Shown: positions 6,294 through 14,793, counted from the first letter of the stretch. The stretch is 15,167 nt of DNA from NBML01 sp029939535 (GCA_029939535.1 JAOZST010000083.1:1-15167), one strand, 5' to 3'. The notes: generated by a model not told the origin, from the letters alone. Made by a program: numbers and translations.

Positions 6294-6334
6294 CCCCGGA
6301 TGTTGGACCTTTTATGCATCCGGGGACTTTTTTT
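6294..6334 (+). terminator. Intrinsic terminator behind pspC
   Basis: A perfect 9-bp stem (CCCCGGATG with CATCCGGGG), a 14-nt loop, and seven T residues at 6328-6334. It lies 20 bp behind the pspC stop and ends the psp operon. It also lies just past the stop of the small minus-strand frame, so the hairpin may separate the two converging units. Confidence 0.88.
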
Positions 6335-6339
6335 GTATT

Positions 6340-6580
6340 TTATAGAACCCCGAACAACTTCAAGGCATCCCTGAACAAGACCAGTGCAAGAGCGCAAAGA
6401 GAAACCCCCAGACATTTCATGGTATACACATATACACGACCCTTTAATTTTGCTCACTTTATCCAGGACAATACCAGAGGTGCGGGCACCTTTAATCCCC
6501 ATCTTAAAAATCACTCCTCCGCCCACAAGGGAAATAACACCCAGCACAGTAGGATCAATAAAAAAAACAAACCATATCAT
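6340..6580 (-). pseudogene. Small two-helix membrane protein, apparently frameshifted
   Basis: The minus strand opens with an ATG at 6580 and encodes MIWFVFFIDPTVLGVISLVG, a hydrophobic helix, then a basic stretch KMGIKGARTSGIVLDKVSKIKG. In this frame the text then turns poor. One base shift gives instead KGRVYVYTMKCLGVSLCALA and LVLFRDALKLFGVL, a second hydrophobic helix, ending in TAA at 6342-6340 right before the pspC terminator hairpin. Together they would form a ~79-residue protein with two membrane segments. The span of 241 bp is one base off a multiple of three, consistent with a single indel around 6420-6450. I do not recognise the family. It could also be two tiny separate frames (the second has its own ATG at 6420), or a sequencing error. 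Confidence 0.45.
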
Positions 6581-6751
6581 GTCACTTTGTATTTATCTAC
6601 TTTGTATTTTGACAAAAAAACTATTGTCTCCCAGGGGAAGCTATATTAGTTTACACCAAGGTTGCATAAAAATTATAAAAAAGACAAATTAACTATAAAA
6701 TACAAAGGAAGCCCGCACCGGCTGAATTCCTTAACTCCAGGGGGAAATACA

Positions 6752-9490
6752 ATGCAGACTATATCAAAAGACCAGATCAAAAATAAAATCGCCGACACCC
6801 CCCTCATCTTTTACCGGGGCCTGAATACCTATGAACATGGGTCCTATTTCCTGGCAAAAAAAGATATTGCCCAGAAATTATTTACCTATGAATTTGACGG
6901 CACCTTTGGTAATTATACAACCCAGATCCACTTAAAAAGAGACCAGATTGATATGGAATGCGATTGTCCCTACCCGGGGCAGGGCTGCAGGCATGTGGTG
7001 GCAGCCTTTCTCAATGCCAGAGATGTTATGGCCAGAAACACAATCCAGGAAGAATTATTATCAGACTTAGAAGTCAAAATCGACTCGGAGGACCCCAATC
7101 TGTCCGAGGAAGAAATCAGGGCCCAGGCACTGTCAGATCGTAAAAAAAGGGCCTTGTCTGAAAAATTCACCATGGTCCGGGGGGATATGTTCAAAGGCGA
7201 TCATCTGGTAATCAACAAGCAAAACCGTCAATACACTGTCACCCTCCATGACCCGGAAAAAGGCGTTGGCCACTGTTCCTGCCCGGATTATCTCACCAAC
7301 GGCCTTGGCATTTGCAAGCATATCCAGTTCATGGCAGAATCCCTGAAAAAAGAACCGGGATTTAAAAAACAGGTGTCCAGGGAAGTCTTTCCCTTTACAG
7401 ACATTTACTGGGATTCATTGTCCGGGGCGCCCAGATTATTTTCCCAGCGCCTGAACTCGGAAATGAAAGATCTAAAGTCTGTACTGAAAAAATATTTTAA
7501 TGATAAAGGCGAATTTATTGGAGCAGACATGGCAGCCATCATGGGGCTCATGGCAAAACTCCACGGGGACAAGCGGGTAAGAATCCGACAGAACCTGCTC
7601 AAGCGGGTGGAACACCGTCTCCAGAACCTGCAGTTGGAAAAACTTGGAAGCCAGAAGATCCCGGAACCTGAACTGAACATCCAATTATATCCCTACCAGA
7701 AGGAAGGGGTTGCATTTGGGGTGCTGAAAACCGGAGTGCTCATAGGAGATGAAATGGGACTGGGCAAAACCCTCCAGGCCATTTCCCTGGGGCTTTTGAA
7801 AAAAGAAATCTTTGGTTTTTCACGGATATTGGTGGTCACTCTGGCATCCTTGAAAGAGCAATGGAAGCGGGAAATTGAAAAATTTTCCAAGGAAAAAGCC
7901 ACCATCATTGAAGGCAGCCCTTTCCAAAGAAAAGCCACCTATCAAAATGATCCTAATTTATTCAAGATCACCAATTATGAAGCAGTTTTACGGGATGTAA
8001 CAATATTGTCCGGATTCAACCCGGATATCATCATCCTGGATGAAGCCCAGCGCATTAAAAATTTTTCCACCAAAACCGCAGAATCAGTCAAAAGACTGCC
8101 CAAAAAACATGCCATTGTACTTACCGGTACCCCCCTGGAGAATAAACTTGAGGATGTATACTCCATTGTGCAGTTCCTTGATCCCTACATGCTGACACCT
8201 TTGTGGAAATTTGCAGCCGATCATTTCATGATTCCAAGAAAGAAAAAAACCACCATTGGTGGCTACAAAAATCTGGAACTGCTCAAGGAAAAATTAAAAA
8301 GCATCGTGATCCGGCGGAAAAAAGAAGAAGTTCTCAAAGACCTTCCCAAAGAAGTGGTGAACAATTATTATATTGATCTCGCCCAGGAACAGCAGGAAAT
8401 ACATTCCGGGTACGCAAGGAGCCTGGTTCCCCTGCTCAATAAAAAATTTTTAACCCCAATGGATCTTCGTAGAATCCAGATCCTGCTGCTGCGCATGAGA
8501 ATGGTCTGTGATTCCACCTATCTCATTGACAGGGACACCCATATCTCCCCCAAGCTAAAGGAGCTTGCAAGCATCATTGATGAGATCGTCATTCAAAATC
8601 AGCGGAAAATGGTTATCTTCAGCGAATGGACCACCATGACATTTTTGATTGCCAGACACCTGTCTGACATGAACCTTCCCTTTATTGAATTATCAGGAAA
8701 AGTGCCGGTAAAAAAGCGCCAGGCCCTGATTGATGAATTCACTAATAACAAAGAATGCCGGGTCTTTTTATCCACAGATGCCGGAGGCACAGGCCTGAAC
8801 CTCCAGGCTGCAGACTGTGTGGTCAATTTTGAACTGCCCTGGAACCCGGCAAAAATGAACCAGCGCATTGGCCGGGTCAGCCGCATCGGTCAGGAAAGCT
8901 CCTGTATCAACGTTATCAATCTCATTGCAAAACACAGTATTGAAGAACGGATCCTGGCCGGTATCCAGATGAAAACAGATCTATTCAAAGGGGTGTTTGA
9001 CGAGGGTCCGGACATGGTTGAATTCTCCAGGGAAAAAAAGAATGAAATGCTGAACCGGCTGCGGGAAATGATGGGGGAAGAGCCGGAAGCCCCCGCCTTT
9101 GAATCAGCAGAACCAGAAGAAATTCCGGAAGACACTCCCTTTTTCATGAACCCGGAAGTTTTAAACCGGGAAGATCAGGATTCTGAAGGCTTGGAGCCTG
9201 AAATTTCAGATAAAACCGATCAGGATGGATACCAGCAAGACCTTCACCCGGAAGGAGAATCACCATCAAAACCCCTGCCTCTTGATGAACCGCCCCCGGA
9301 AAATATCCTGGCAAACCAGCCTCCGGAAAAAATCGAAACCGTTCTGAATTCAGGTATGGAATTCATTGCCGGTCTCATGGAAATGGCCACAGGCCAGAAG
9401 ATGGAAAAATCCAAAGACCAGAAAAAAATGATTGAAATCGACAGTTCTAGCGGCGAGGTAACCATGAAATTCAAGCTTCCTGGATTTTAA
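6752..9490 (+). CDS. SWIM zinc-finger / SNF2 family helicase
   Basis: A 912-residue SNF2-family ATPase. Two SWIM zinc motifs lie at the N-terminus: C-x-C...C-x-H at Cys70, Cys72, Cys79, His81 and again at Cys175, Cys177, Cys188, His190. The helicase core follows: motif I GDEMGLGKT (Lys339), motif II DEAQ (430-433, where most SNF2 enzymes have DEAH), motif III LTGTPLENK, and motif VI QRIGRVSRIGQ (from Gln704). From about residue 770 the tail is acidic and proline-rich, likely disordered. These proteins translocate on double-stranded DNA and remodel bound proteins; bacterial members are linked to transcription recycling (RapA) or DNA repair, but the substrate of this one is not known. The ATG at 6752 has AGGGGGA upstream; the 30 upstream in-frame codons look non-coding. 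It has no obvious operon partner. Confidence 0.9.
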   Translation: MQTISKDQIKNKIADTPLIFYRGLNTYEHGSYFLAKKDIAQKLFTYEFDGTFGNYTTQIHLKRDQIDMECDCPYPGQGCRHVVAAFLNARDVMARNTIQEELLSDLEVKIDSEDPNLSEEEIRAQALSDRKKRALSEKFTMVRGDMFKGDHLVINKQNRQYTVTLHDPEKGVGHCSCPDYLTNGLGICKHIQFMAESLKKEPGFKKQVSREVFPFTDIYWDSLSGAPRLFSQRLNSEMKDLKSVLKKYFNDKGEFIGADMAAIMGLMAKLHGDKRVRIRQNLLKRVEHRLQNLQLEKLGSQKIPEPELNIQLYPYQKEGVAFGVLKTGVLIGDEMGLGKTLQAISLGLLKKEIFGFSRILVVTLASLKEQWKREIEKFSKEKATIIEGSPFQRKATYQNDPNLFKITNYEAVLRDVTILSGFNPDIIILDEAQRIKNFSTKTAESVKRLPKKHAIVLTGTPLENKLEDVYSIVQFLDPYMLTPLWKFAADHFMIPRKKKTTIGGYKNLELLKEKLKSIVIRRKKEEVLKDLPKEVVNNYYIDLAQEQQEIHSGYARSLVPLLNKKFLTPMDLRRIQILLLRMRMVCDSTYLIDRDTHISPKLKELASIIDEIVIQNQRKMVIFSEWTTMTFLIARHLSDMNLPFIELSGKVPVKKRQALIDEFTNNKECRVFLSTDAGGTGLNLQAADCVVNFELPWNPAKMNQRIGRVSRIGQESSCINVINLIAKHSIEERILAGIQMKTDLFKGVFDEGPDMVEFSREKKNEMLNRLREMMGEEPEAPAFESAEPEEIPEDTPFFMNPEVLNREDQDSEGLEPEISDKTDQDGYQQDLHPEGESPSKPLPLDEPPPENILANQPPEKIETVLNSGMEFIAGLMEMATGQKMEKSKDQKKMIEIDSSSGEVTMKFKLPGF

Positions 9491-9540
9491 TTGACTTTTA
9501 CCGGTAATAGGAATAGGAAATTCCTTCTGATAATCTGGTT

Positions 9541-9568
9541 TTAACAGGCTTTACCCTATATATACTAT
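9541..9568 (+). promoter_or_regulatory. Possible proB promoter
   Basis: TTAACA (9541-9546) and TACTAT (9563-9568) are 16 bp apart, within a TA-rich stretch in the only gap upstream of proB. The match is moderate and the TA repeat makes chance matches easy. Confidence 0.3.
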
Positions 9569-9592
9569 ATATATAAATCTGGAGATATGAAC

Positions 9593-10735
9593 ATGGTCAA
9601 TCCAAGACATTTACCCCCCTTTTCTATTGGCAAACGCATTGTGATCAAGGTTGGCAGCGGGGTGTTGACCAGAAAAAATAATTTAAACATTGAAATCATC
9701 AATGCCATAACCGAACAGATCTGCGCCCTGTATGACAGGGGAATCCAGGTCATCCTGGTTTCTTCCGGGGCAATGGCAGCCGGCGTCACCAAACTTGGAC
9801 TTTCCAGACGTCCGTCTGAGACCCCCAAGCGCCAGGCAGTATCCGCCATTGGCCAGGCGGATTTGATCAGGGAATGGGAAAAAGCCCTGGAACACTGCGG
9901 CCGGAAAGTGGCCCAGGTCCTGCTGACCCGGGGGGATTTATGTGACAGAATCCGCTATCTTAATGCCAGGAACACCATCAACACCCTGCTGGAATGGAAT
10001 GTTCTTCCCATTATCAATGAAAATGACACGGTTGCTGTCAAATCCCTGCAATTCGGGGACAATGATAATCTGGGAGCCATGATCACCCTGCTTTTGGGAG
10101 CTGATCTCATGATCAACCTCACGGACATCGGCGGACTATTTGACAGGGATCCAAGGGTTCATGAAGATGCCCGGCTGCTTCGGGAAGTCACCACCATGGG
10201 AAAACATATAGAAGCCATGGCCGGAAAGATTGCCGGACCCCTGGGAACCGGAGGCATGCTCTCCAAAATCACTGCAGCCAAGAAACTTACTGCCGCCGGA
10301 ATTCCCATGATCATTGCCTGCGGTCTTGAGCCGGATATCCTGATAAAAATTTTTAACAACGACTATATCGGGACCTATTTTGTGCCCAAAAAACAAAAAA
10401 TTAATTCCCGGAAAAACTGGATCGGCCTGACCCTCCAGGCCAAGGGAAAGATCACCCTGGATGCCGGTGCCCAGAAAGCCGTAGTCAATAAAGGCAAAAG
10501 CATACTCCCTTCGGGCATTACCCGGGTAGAAGATTATTTTGATGTGGGAGATCCCGTGGAATTTTTAAATGAGGATAAGGATGTTTTAGGCATGGGTCTT
10601 GTTAACTACAATGCTTCGGATATTCTGAGGATCATGGGCTGTAAAACCAGCCAGATCAAGGAAAGGCTGGGATTCAGGTCCTATGACGAGGTGATCCACC
10701 GGGACAACCTCATGATAACGGCTGACCCGGAATAG
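9593..10735 (+). CDS. proB: Glutamate 5-kinase
   Basis: Glutamate 5-kinase, which phosphorylates L-glutamate with ATP to start proline synthesis in the cytoplasm. About 380 residues. The amino acid kinase domain (1 to ~260) shows VIKVGSGVLT, the phosphate-binding VILVSSGAMAAG, the substrate region IINENDTVA, FGDNDNLGA, and the nucleotide-site GTGGMLSKITAAK. A PUA domain occupies the C-terminal ~100 residues (LDAGAQKAVVNKGKSILPSG onward), as in E. coli ProB. Two ATGs, at 9587 and 9593, compete; GGAG at 9581-9584 is only 2 nt from the first but 8 nt from the second, so I prefer 9593. proA follows 63 bp downstream, making a proBA pair. ProB is normally inhibited by proline. Confidence 0.95.
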   Translation: MVNPRHLPPFSIGKRIVIKVGSGVLTRKNNLNIEIINAITEQICALYDRGIQVILVSSGAMAAGVTKLGLSRRPSETPKRQAVSAIGQADLIREWEKALEHCGRKVAQVLLTRGDLCDRIRYLNARNTINTLLEWNVLPIINENDTVAVKSLQFGDNDNLGAMITLLLGADLMINLTDIGGLFDRDPRVHEDARLLREVTTMGKHIEAMAGKIAGPLGTGGMLSKITAAKKLTAAGIPMIIACGLEPDILIKIFNNDYIGTYFVPKKQKINSRKNWIGLTLQAKGKITLDAGAQKAVVNKGKSILPSGITRVEDYFDVGDPVEFLNEDKDVLGMGLVNYNASDILRIMGCKTSQIKERLGFRSYDEVIHRDNLMITADPE

Positions 10736-10798
10736 CTCTGTTTTCATCCTTTGTTTACCTTTTTTAATAAAAATACCCCTTTCAAAAGGAGACCACAC

Positions 10799-12055
10799 AT
10801 GTCTTTGGAAACCAGTATCATTAAGATCGCTCAAAATGCCAGGAAAACTGCCAGAACCATGGCAGCCATTTCTTCCAATCAGAAAAACCAGGCCCTTATC
10901 AATATTGCCGGCCTGATTCAACAAAATGCAGCAATAATCCAAAAGGAAAATAAAAAAGACATTGAACAGGCCGAGAAAAACAAACTCAGCCCTGCCATGA
11001 TCGACAGACTTACCATCACCCAGGGAATCATTGATTCCATGGCAGAAGGGCTTTCCTTTGTGGCCAACCTGGAAGATCCTGTGGGATCTTTATCTGATTC
11101 CTCCATCCGGCCCAATGGACTTGAAGTAGCAAAAATGAGGATACCTCTGGGGGTAATCGGCATTATCTATGAATCCCGCCCCAATGTCACCGTGGATGCA
11201 GCAGGACTCTGCCTTAAGGCTGGCAATGCCGTAATTTTACGGGGAGGGTCCGAAGCCATCCATTCCAACATGGCCCTGGCAGCTGTAATCGAAGAGGGCA
11301 TGGAAAAAGCAGGCCTGCCCAGGGCAGGGGTCCAGATAATCCCCTTGCCAGACCGTGAGGCTGTGGACATTCTTCTGAAACAGGAGGAATCCATTGATCT
11401 CATCATCCCCAGAGGTGGAGAAGGTTTGATCCGCCACGTTGTGGCCCTGTCCACCATCCCTGTCCTCAAGCATTACAAAGGAATCTGCCACGCCTATGTG
11501 GATGACAGGGCCGACCTTGCCATGGCCGCCAAAATATGTGTCAATGCCAAGGCCCAGCGCCCGGGAGTCTGCAATGCCCTGGAAACCATGCTGGTCCATG
11601 AAGCTGTTGCAGATCAATTTTTACCCCTGGCCTTTAAACCCCTGTCAGAAGCCGGGGTAACCCTCAGGGGCTGTGAAAAATCCATTGCCATTCTTTCCAA
11701 TATAGAACCAGCAACTCCCATGGACTGGGATGCGGAATACCTGGATCTCATCCTGGCCGTCAAGGTGGTCAAAGACATGGATGATGCCATGGCCCATATT
11801 GCAACCCACGGGTCCAATCACACCGAAGCCATCATCACCTCAGACTACAGCCGATCCCGGCGATTTGTCCGGGAAGTGGATGCTTCCCTGGTCATTGTCA
11901 ATGCCTCCACCCGGTTCAATGACGGAGGAGAACTGGGCCTGGGTGCTGAAATGGGGATATCTACTTCCAAACTCCATGCCTACGGCCCCATGGGCATAAA
12001 AGAACTGACCACCACCAAGTTTGTGGCCTGGGGAGAGGGACAGATCAGGGTCTGA
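10799..12055 (+). CDS. proA: Gamma-glutamyl phosphate reductase
   Basis: Glutamate-5-semialdehyde dehydrogenase (gamma-glutamyl phosphate reductase). It reduces the product of ProB with NADPH to glutamate semialdehyde, which cyclises toward proline. 418 residues, the normal family length. Visible blocks are PLGVIGIIYESRPNVTVDAA, the nucleotide region LKAGNAVILRGGSEA, the catalytic cysteine Cys258 in QRPGVCNALET, and the C-terminal FNDGGELGLGAEMGIST. The ATG at 10799 has AAAAGGAG just upstream; upstream in-frame codons from 10751 are AT-rich and non-coding. It ends only 6 bp from the stop of the convergent azlD. Confidence 0.96.
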   Translation: MSLETSIIKIAQNARKTARTMAAISSNQKNQALINIAGLIQQNAAIIQKENKKDIEQAEKNKLSPAMIDRLTITQGIIDSMAEGLSFVANLEDPVGSLSDSSIRPNGLEVAKMRIPLGVIGIIYESRPNVTVDAAGLCLKAGNAVILRGGSEAIHSNMALAAVIEEGMEKAGLPRAGVQIIPLPDREAVDILLKQEESIDLIIPRGGEGLIRHVVALSTIPVLKHYKGICHAYVDDRADLAMAAKICVNAKAQRPGVCNALETMLVHEAVADQFLPLAFKPLSEAGVTLRGCEKSIAILSNIEPATPMDWDAEYLDLILAVKVVKDMDDAMAHIATHGSNHTEAIITSDYSRSRRFVREVDASLVIVNASTRFNDGGELGLGAEMGISTSKLHAYGPMGIKELTTTKFVAWGEGQIRV

Positions 12056-12061
12056 CTCTGT

Positions 12062-12373
12062 TTATCCAAAACCAGCCAGGACAAGATAGGCAATTCCCAC
12101 TGACCCCAGTACAGGCACAATGATTCCACCCCTGAAAATGCCGTAGACAGCAGTGAATCCAATGCCTATAAGGCCTGCTGTGGGCATGTCCGGGGTTGCG
12201 GTCATCACGCCGGGTATTATCAGGGCGCCAATGGCGGCCGCAGGGATATATTTTAAAAAAGCATCCACTTTACCGGGGATCTGGGTGCTGTGAAAAAATA
12301 AAAAAGGCATGAGCCTTGGCCCATAGGTTACTGCCGCCATTCCCAGGATCAGAGGAATCAAATTATGCTCCAT
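12062..12373 (-). CDS. azlD: AzlD-type subunit of branched-chain amino acid exporter
   Basis: A 103-residue membrane protein with about four hydrophobic segments and the AzlD-family N-terminus (MAAVTYGPRLMPFLFF) followed by LKYIPAAAIGALIIPGV. AzlD-type proteins are the small partners of AzlC; together they export branched-chain amino acids (AzlCD in Bacillus, YgaZH in E. coli). The ATG lies inside the end of azlC, overlapping it by 11 bp, with AGGAAG upstream, so the two are translationally coupled. It ends the minus-strand run; the gap to the proA stop on the other strand is 6 bp, leaving no space for a dedicated terminator. Confidence 0.9.
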   Translation of the reverse strand: MEHNLIPLILGMAAVTYGPRLMPFLFFHSTQIPGKVDAFLKYIPAAAIGALIIPGVMTATPDMPTAGLIGIGFTAVYGIFRGGIIVPVLGSVGIAYLVLAGFG

Positions 12374-13064
12374 GGATTTCTTCCTTTTGGGTTCTGGTTA
12401 AAAAGGCTCCCAGAGAGGCAATCACAATGATGCAGACGATGATGCTCCATCCCTTTGGCAGAAAATCCAGATAGATGAGCAGCCAGTTGAGCAGACCTGA
12501 TGTCAGGGCAAGAAAAAGTGTCAGTAAGGATGCCTTGATCTCAGGCATCAAAATGGCGAGAAGCAGGGCATAGAGGGCCACACCCATGCTCTGGCTTAAA
12601 ATCTGGGGCATGAATCCCCCCAGAAGATATCCGCACAGGGTGCCGGAAACCCATCCTGAATAGGCCGACATCTGGAGGGTAAAGACAAAGCCTTTGGACA
12701 GGGGGCCTCTTTTAAAAGAAAGAACGGAAAAAACCTCGTCCGTGACCCCGAAAGCCAGAAAAAAATAATATTTCAGAGTTCTTTCTTTAATGCGGGTGGA
12801 AAGATAAGCACTCATTAAAAAATGTCTGAAATTAACCAGAAGTGTGGTCAGAATTATCCCTGTGGGGCCCATGCCTGTGGCCAGAAGGTTCAAGGCAATA
12901 AACTGGCTGGCCCCGGCAAAGACCACGGCAGAGAATAAAAATGCCTCCAGCAGCGTGACTTCTGTGGCTTTGGCCAAGATTCCAAAGGCCACGGCAGCGG
13001 GAAAGTAACCGATAAAAATTGGAAGGCCCGCTTTCACGGCATCCCCAATGTCTTGATTTTCCAT
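12363..13064 (-). CDS. azlC: AzlC-type branched-chain amino acid exporter
   Basis: A 233-residue integral membrane protein of the AzlC family. Typical blocks are GLPIFIGYFPAAVAFGILA near the N-terminus, FAGASQFIALNLL, the NFRHFLMSAYLS segment and FGVTDEVFSV. AzlC is the main channel-forming part of the exporter completed by AzlD. The ATG at 13064 is preceded by GGAG 8 nt upstream, whose first two Gs lie in the arm of a hairpin at 13075-13112. It follows metF by 37 bp on the same strand, so it may be carried on the metF transcript although its function is unrelated to C1 metabolism. Confidence 0.92.
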   Translation of the reverse strand: MENQDIGDAVKAGLPIFIGYFPAAVAFGILAKATEVTLLEAFLFSAVVFAGASQFIALNLLATGMGPTGIILTTLLVNFRHFLMSAYLSTRIKERTLKYYFFLAFGVTDEVFSVLSFKRGPLSKGFVFTLQMSAYSGWVSGTLCGYLLGGFMPQILSQSMGVALYALLLAILMPEIKASLLTLFLALTSGLLNWLLIYLDFLPKGWSIIVCIIVIASLGAFLTRTQKEEIHGA

Positions 13065-13074
13065 TTACCAAGCT

Positions 13075-13112
13075 CCGTTGTATGAAAAACGACAATATAC
13101 TTTATACAACGG
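13075..13112 (-). other. Hairpin overlapping metF stop and azlC ribosome binding site
   Basis: CCGTTGTAT (13075-13083) and ATACAACGG (13104-13112) form a perfect 9-bp stem with a 20-nt loop. On the minus-strand transcript the first arm includes the last metF codons and its stop region, while the second arm ends with the first two Gs of the azlC GGAG. No T-run follows, so it is not an intrinsic terminator. It could protect the metF mRNA end or make azlC translation depend on ribosomes finishing metF. Confidence 0.5.
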
Positions 13113-14034
13113 GTCTTGGCAATACTCCTGCCCGCTGGGCAATTTCAGGCACCTTGTGTTCCCATTCAATGGCCATCATGTGAACACCGGCCACCCCTTC
13201 CATCTCCTTGAACTCTTCGACCTGTTCCAGGGCAAATTTAATTCCTTCTTCGGCCTGATCCCTTTTATCAACCCCTTTGAGACGCCGGATCAAAGGATCG
13301 GGTATATCCATGCCAGGTACAAATTTTTTCATAAAATTGGCCATGCCTGCATTTTTCATGGGCGTGACCCCGGCCAGTATATAGCAGCGTTCATGGAGTC
13401 CCATGTCCACAACCTTTTTCATGAAATCCCTGAACTTTTCCATATTAAATATGCACTGGGTCTGGACAAAGTCTGCCCCGGCCTCAATTTTGGTGGCAAG
13501 CCTGTATACCCGAAATTCATAGGGATCGGCAAAGGGGTTGCAGGCAGCGCCCACAAACATTTCCGGGGGCACATCAATATCATCCCCATTCATGAATTTG
13601 CCATCATCCCGCATTTTTTTGACTAGGGCAATGAGCTGCATGGAATCAATATCATGGACATTTTTGGCCTGGGGATGGTTGCCAAAGGTCTGGTGATCTC
13701 CGGACAGGCAGAGCATGTTCCTGATTCCCAGGGCATGGGCCCCCAGGATATCGCTCATCATGGCCAGACGGTTCCTGTCCCTGCAGACCATCTGAAAATT
13801 GGGTTCCAGGCCCTCTTCCTTCAAAAGCCTGGAGGCTGCCAGGGAAGACATCCGCACCACGGCGGTCTGGTTGTCGGTAAGGTTTACGGAATCCACATTG
13901 CCTTTGAGATACTTGAATTTTTCTTTTAAATATTCCACATTGGCGCCCTTGGGAGGGCCGCATTCCCCTGTAAATGCAAAATGGCCGGCTTTCAGAACCT
14001 TTTCAAGATTACTTCCTGATTTGAATTCGCTCAT
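13102..14034 (-). CDS. metF: Methylenetetrahydrofolate reductase, MetF subunit
   Basis: A 310-residue TIM-barrel flavoprotein that interconverts 5,10-methylene- and 5-methyltetrahydrofolate in the cytoplasm. Family features are FTGECGPPKGAN near the N-terminus, the VDSVNLTDNQTAVVRMSS stretch, GIRNMLCLSGDHQ, and GADFVQTQCIFNMEKF. Length fits MetF of the MetFV type. It lies 13 bp behind metV, with AAGGAG upstream of its ATG. In a sulfate reducer that oxidises acetate or fixes CO2 by the Wood–Ljungdahl route, this enzyme carries the methyl branch; it also supplies methyl groups for methionine. The context with metV and mvhD favours the former as the main role. Confidence 0.95.
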   Translation of the reverse strand: MSEFKSGSNLEKVLKAGHFAFTGECGPPKGANVEYLKEKFKYLKGNVDSVNLTDNQTAVVRMSSLAASRLLKEEGLEPNFQMVCRDRNRLAMMSDILGAHALGIRNMLCLSGDHQTFGNHPQAKNVHDIDSMQLIALVKKMRDDGKFMNGDDIDVPPEMFVGAACNPFADPYEFRVYRLATKIEAGADFVQTQCIFNMEKFRDFMKKVVDMGLHERCYILAGVTPMKNAGMANFMKKFVPGMDIPDPLIRRLKGVDKRDQAEEGIKFALEQVEEFKEMEGVAGVHMMAIEWEHKVPEIAQRAGVLPRPVV

Positions 14035-14047
14035 TTTGATTCTCTCC

Positions 14048-14725
14048 TTATATATTTCCCTGAACCAGTTCTTCCCTTATGCTACGCCTGGGTCCCCCGT
14101 CCCTTGCAGTCTGCCAGTCCTTGAGCCCTTTGACACCCATAAGATCCTCCAGCTGGCCTGCCTCCATTTTCTTTCTCACAATGGAATCCCAGATGCATTC
14201 AATATCTTTATTCACCTCACATACCCCGTTGGATGACCCCCCGCAGGGTCCGTGGAGAAGACTTTTGGCACATCGTGCAATGGGACACAGACCGCCGAAA
14301 TTATGGATGGCGCAGGTACCGCAGCCGGCACACCTCTCTTCCCATACCCCGTGCTGGGTGGCTCCGCCGAAAAATGTGGTGTTCACTGCCGGATAAAATG
14401 TCTGATCCCTGTACATTTCAGACAAAAACTGAGGCCCCACTCCGCAGGCCATGGAAATAACTGCCTCATAGTTGTTAACCTCCTCACCCAGCTGGGACAC
14501 ATACTCGTTGTCGCATTGTCTTTCCAACACCTTTATATCGATATCCAGTTCATTTCCTGCTTTTTTCCTGGCAATTTTCATGGAAGATGACAATATCTCA
14601 ACCTCTTTGAGCCCACCTACGTTGCAGACAGTCACACACCCCTTACACCCGACAATGAGAATTTTCTTATTGTCTTCCACCATGGCCAAGATTTCTTCAA
14701 GAGATTTTCGATCAGCAACTATCAT
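14048..14725 (-). CDS. metV: MetV: zinc/iron-sulfur partner of methylenetetrahydrofolate reductase
   Basis: A 225-residue cysteine-rich protein of the MTHFR C-terminal family (MetV). The N-terminal half has GCKGCVTVC (Cys27, Cys30, Cys34). The C-terminal half has ERCAGCGTC, then GGLCPIARCAKSLLHGPCGG, which supply ligands for zinc and a 4Fe-4S cluster in characterised MetV proteins. In Moorella and other acetogens MetV binds MetF and links the flavin to external electron carriers. The gene starts at an ATG with AGAGGTGA upstream, lies 68 bp behind mvhD and 13 bp before metF, and all three read leftward. No residue of the cysteine motifs appears to be missing. Confidence 0.92.
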   Translation of the reverse strand: MIVADRKSLEEILAMVEDNKKILIVGCKGCVTVCNVGGLKEVEILSSSMKIARKKAGNELDIDIKVLERQCDNEYVSQLGEEVNNYEAVISMACGVGPQFLSEMYRDQTFYPAVNTTFFGGATQHGVWEERCAGCGTCAIHNFGGLCPIARCAKSLLHGPCGGSSNGVCEVNKDIECIWDSIVRKKMEAGQLEDLMGVKGLKDWQTARDGGPRRSIREELVQGNI

Positions 14726-14748
14726 TTATCACCTCTTTTATTTGTTCC

Positions 14749-14772
14749 CAATGCCTGCGTCTGCCGGCATTG
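14749..14772 (-). other. Small hairpin in the mvhD–metV gap
   Basis: CAATGCC and GGCATTG form a 7-bp stem around a 10-nt loop, between the mvhD stop and the metV ribosome binding site. No T-run follows on the minus strand. It may mark an RNA processing or stability site; otherwise it has no visible role. Confidence 0.35.
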
Positions 14773-14793
14773 AAAGATTGATTATCCTTTGAA

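Noticed and set aside
6609..6647. Promoter for the SNF2 gene from TTGACA (6609-6614) with TATATT (6642-6647).
   Set aside because: The spacing is 27 bp, far beyond the 15-19 bp needed, and no acceptable -10 lies closer.
13078..13626. A 182-codon plus-strand frame opposite metF.
   Set aside because: It lies fully within metF in antisense, its His/Phe/Gly-rich translation is an artefact of the metF codons, and metF is unmistakable.
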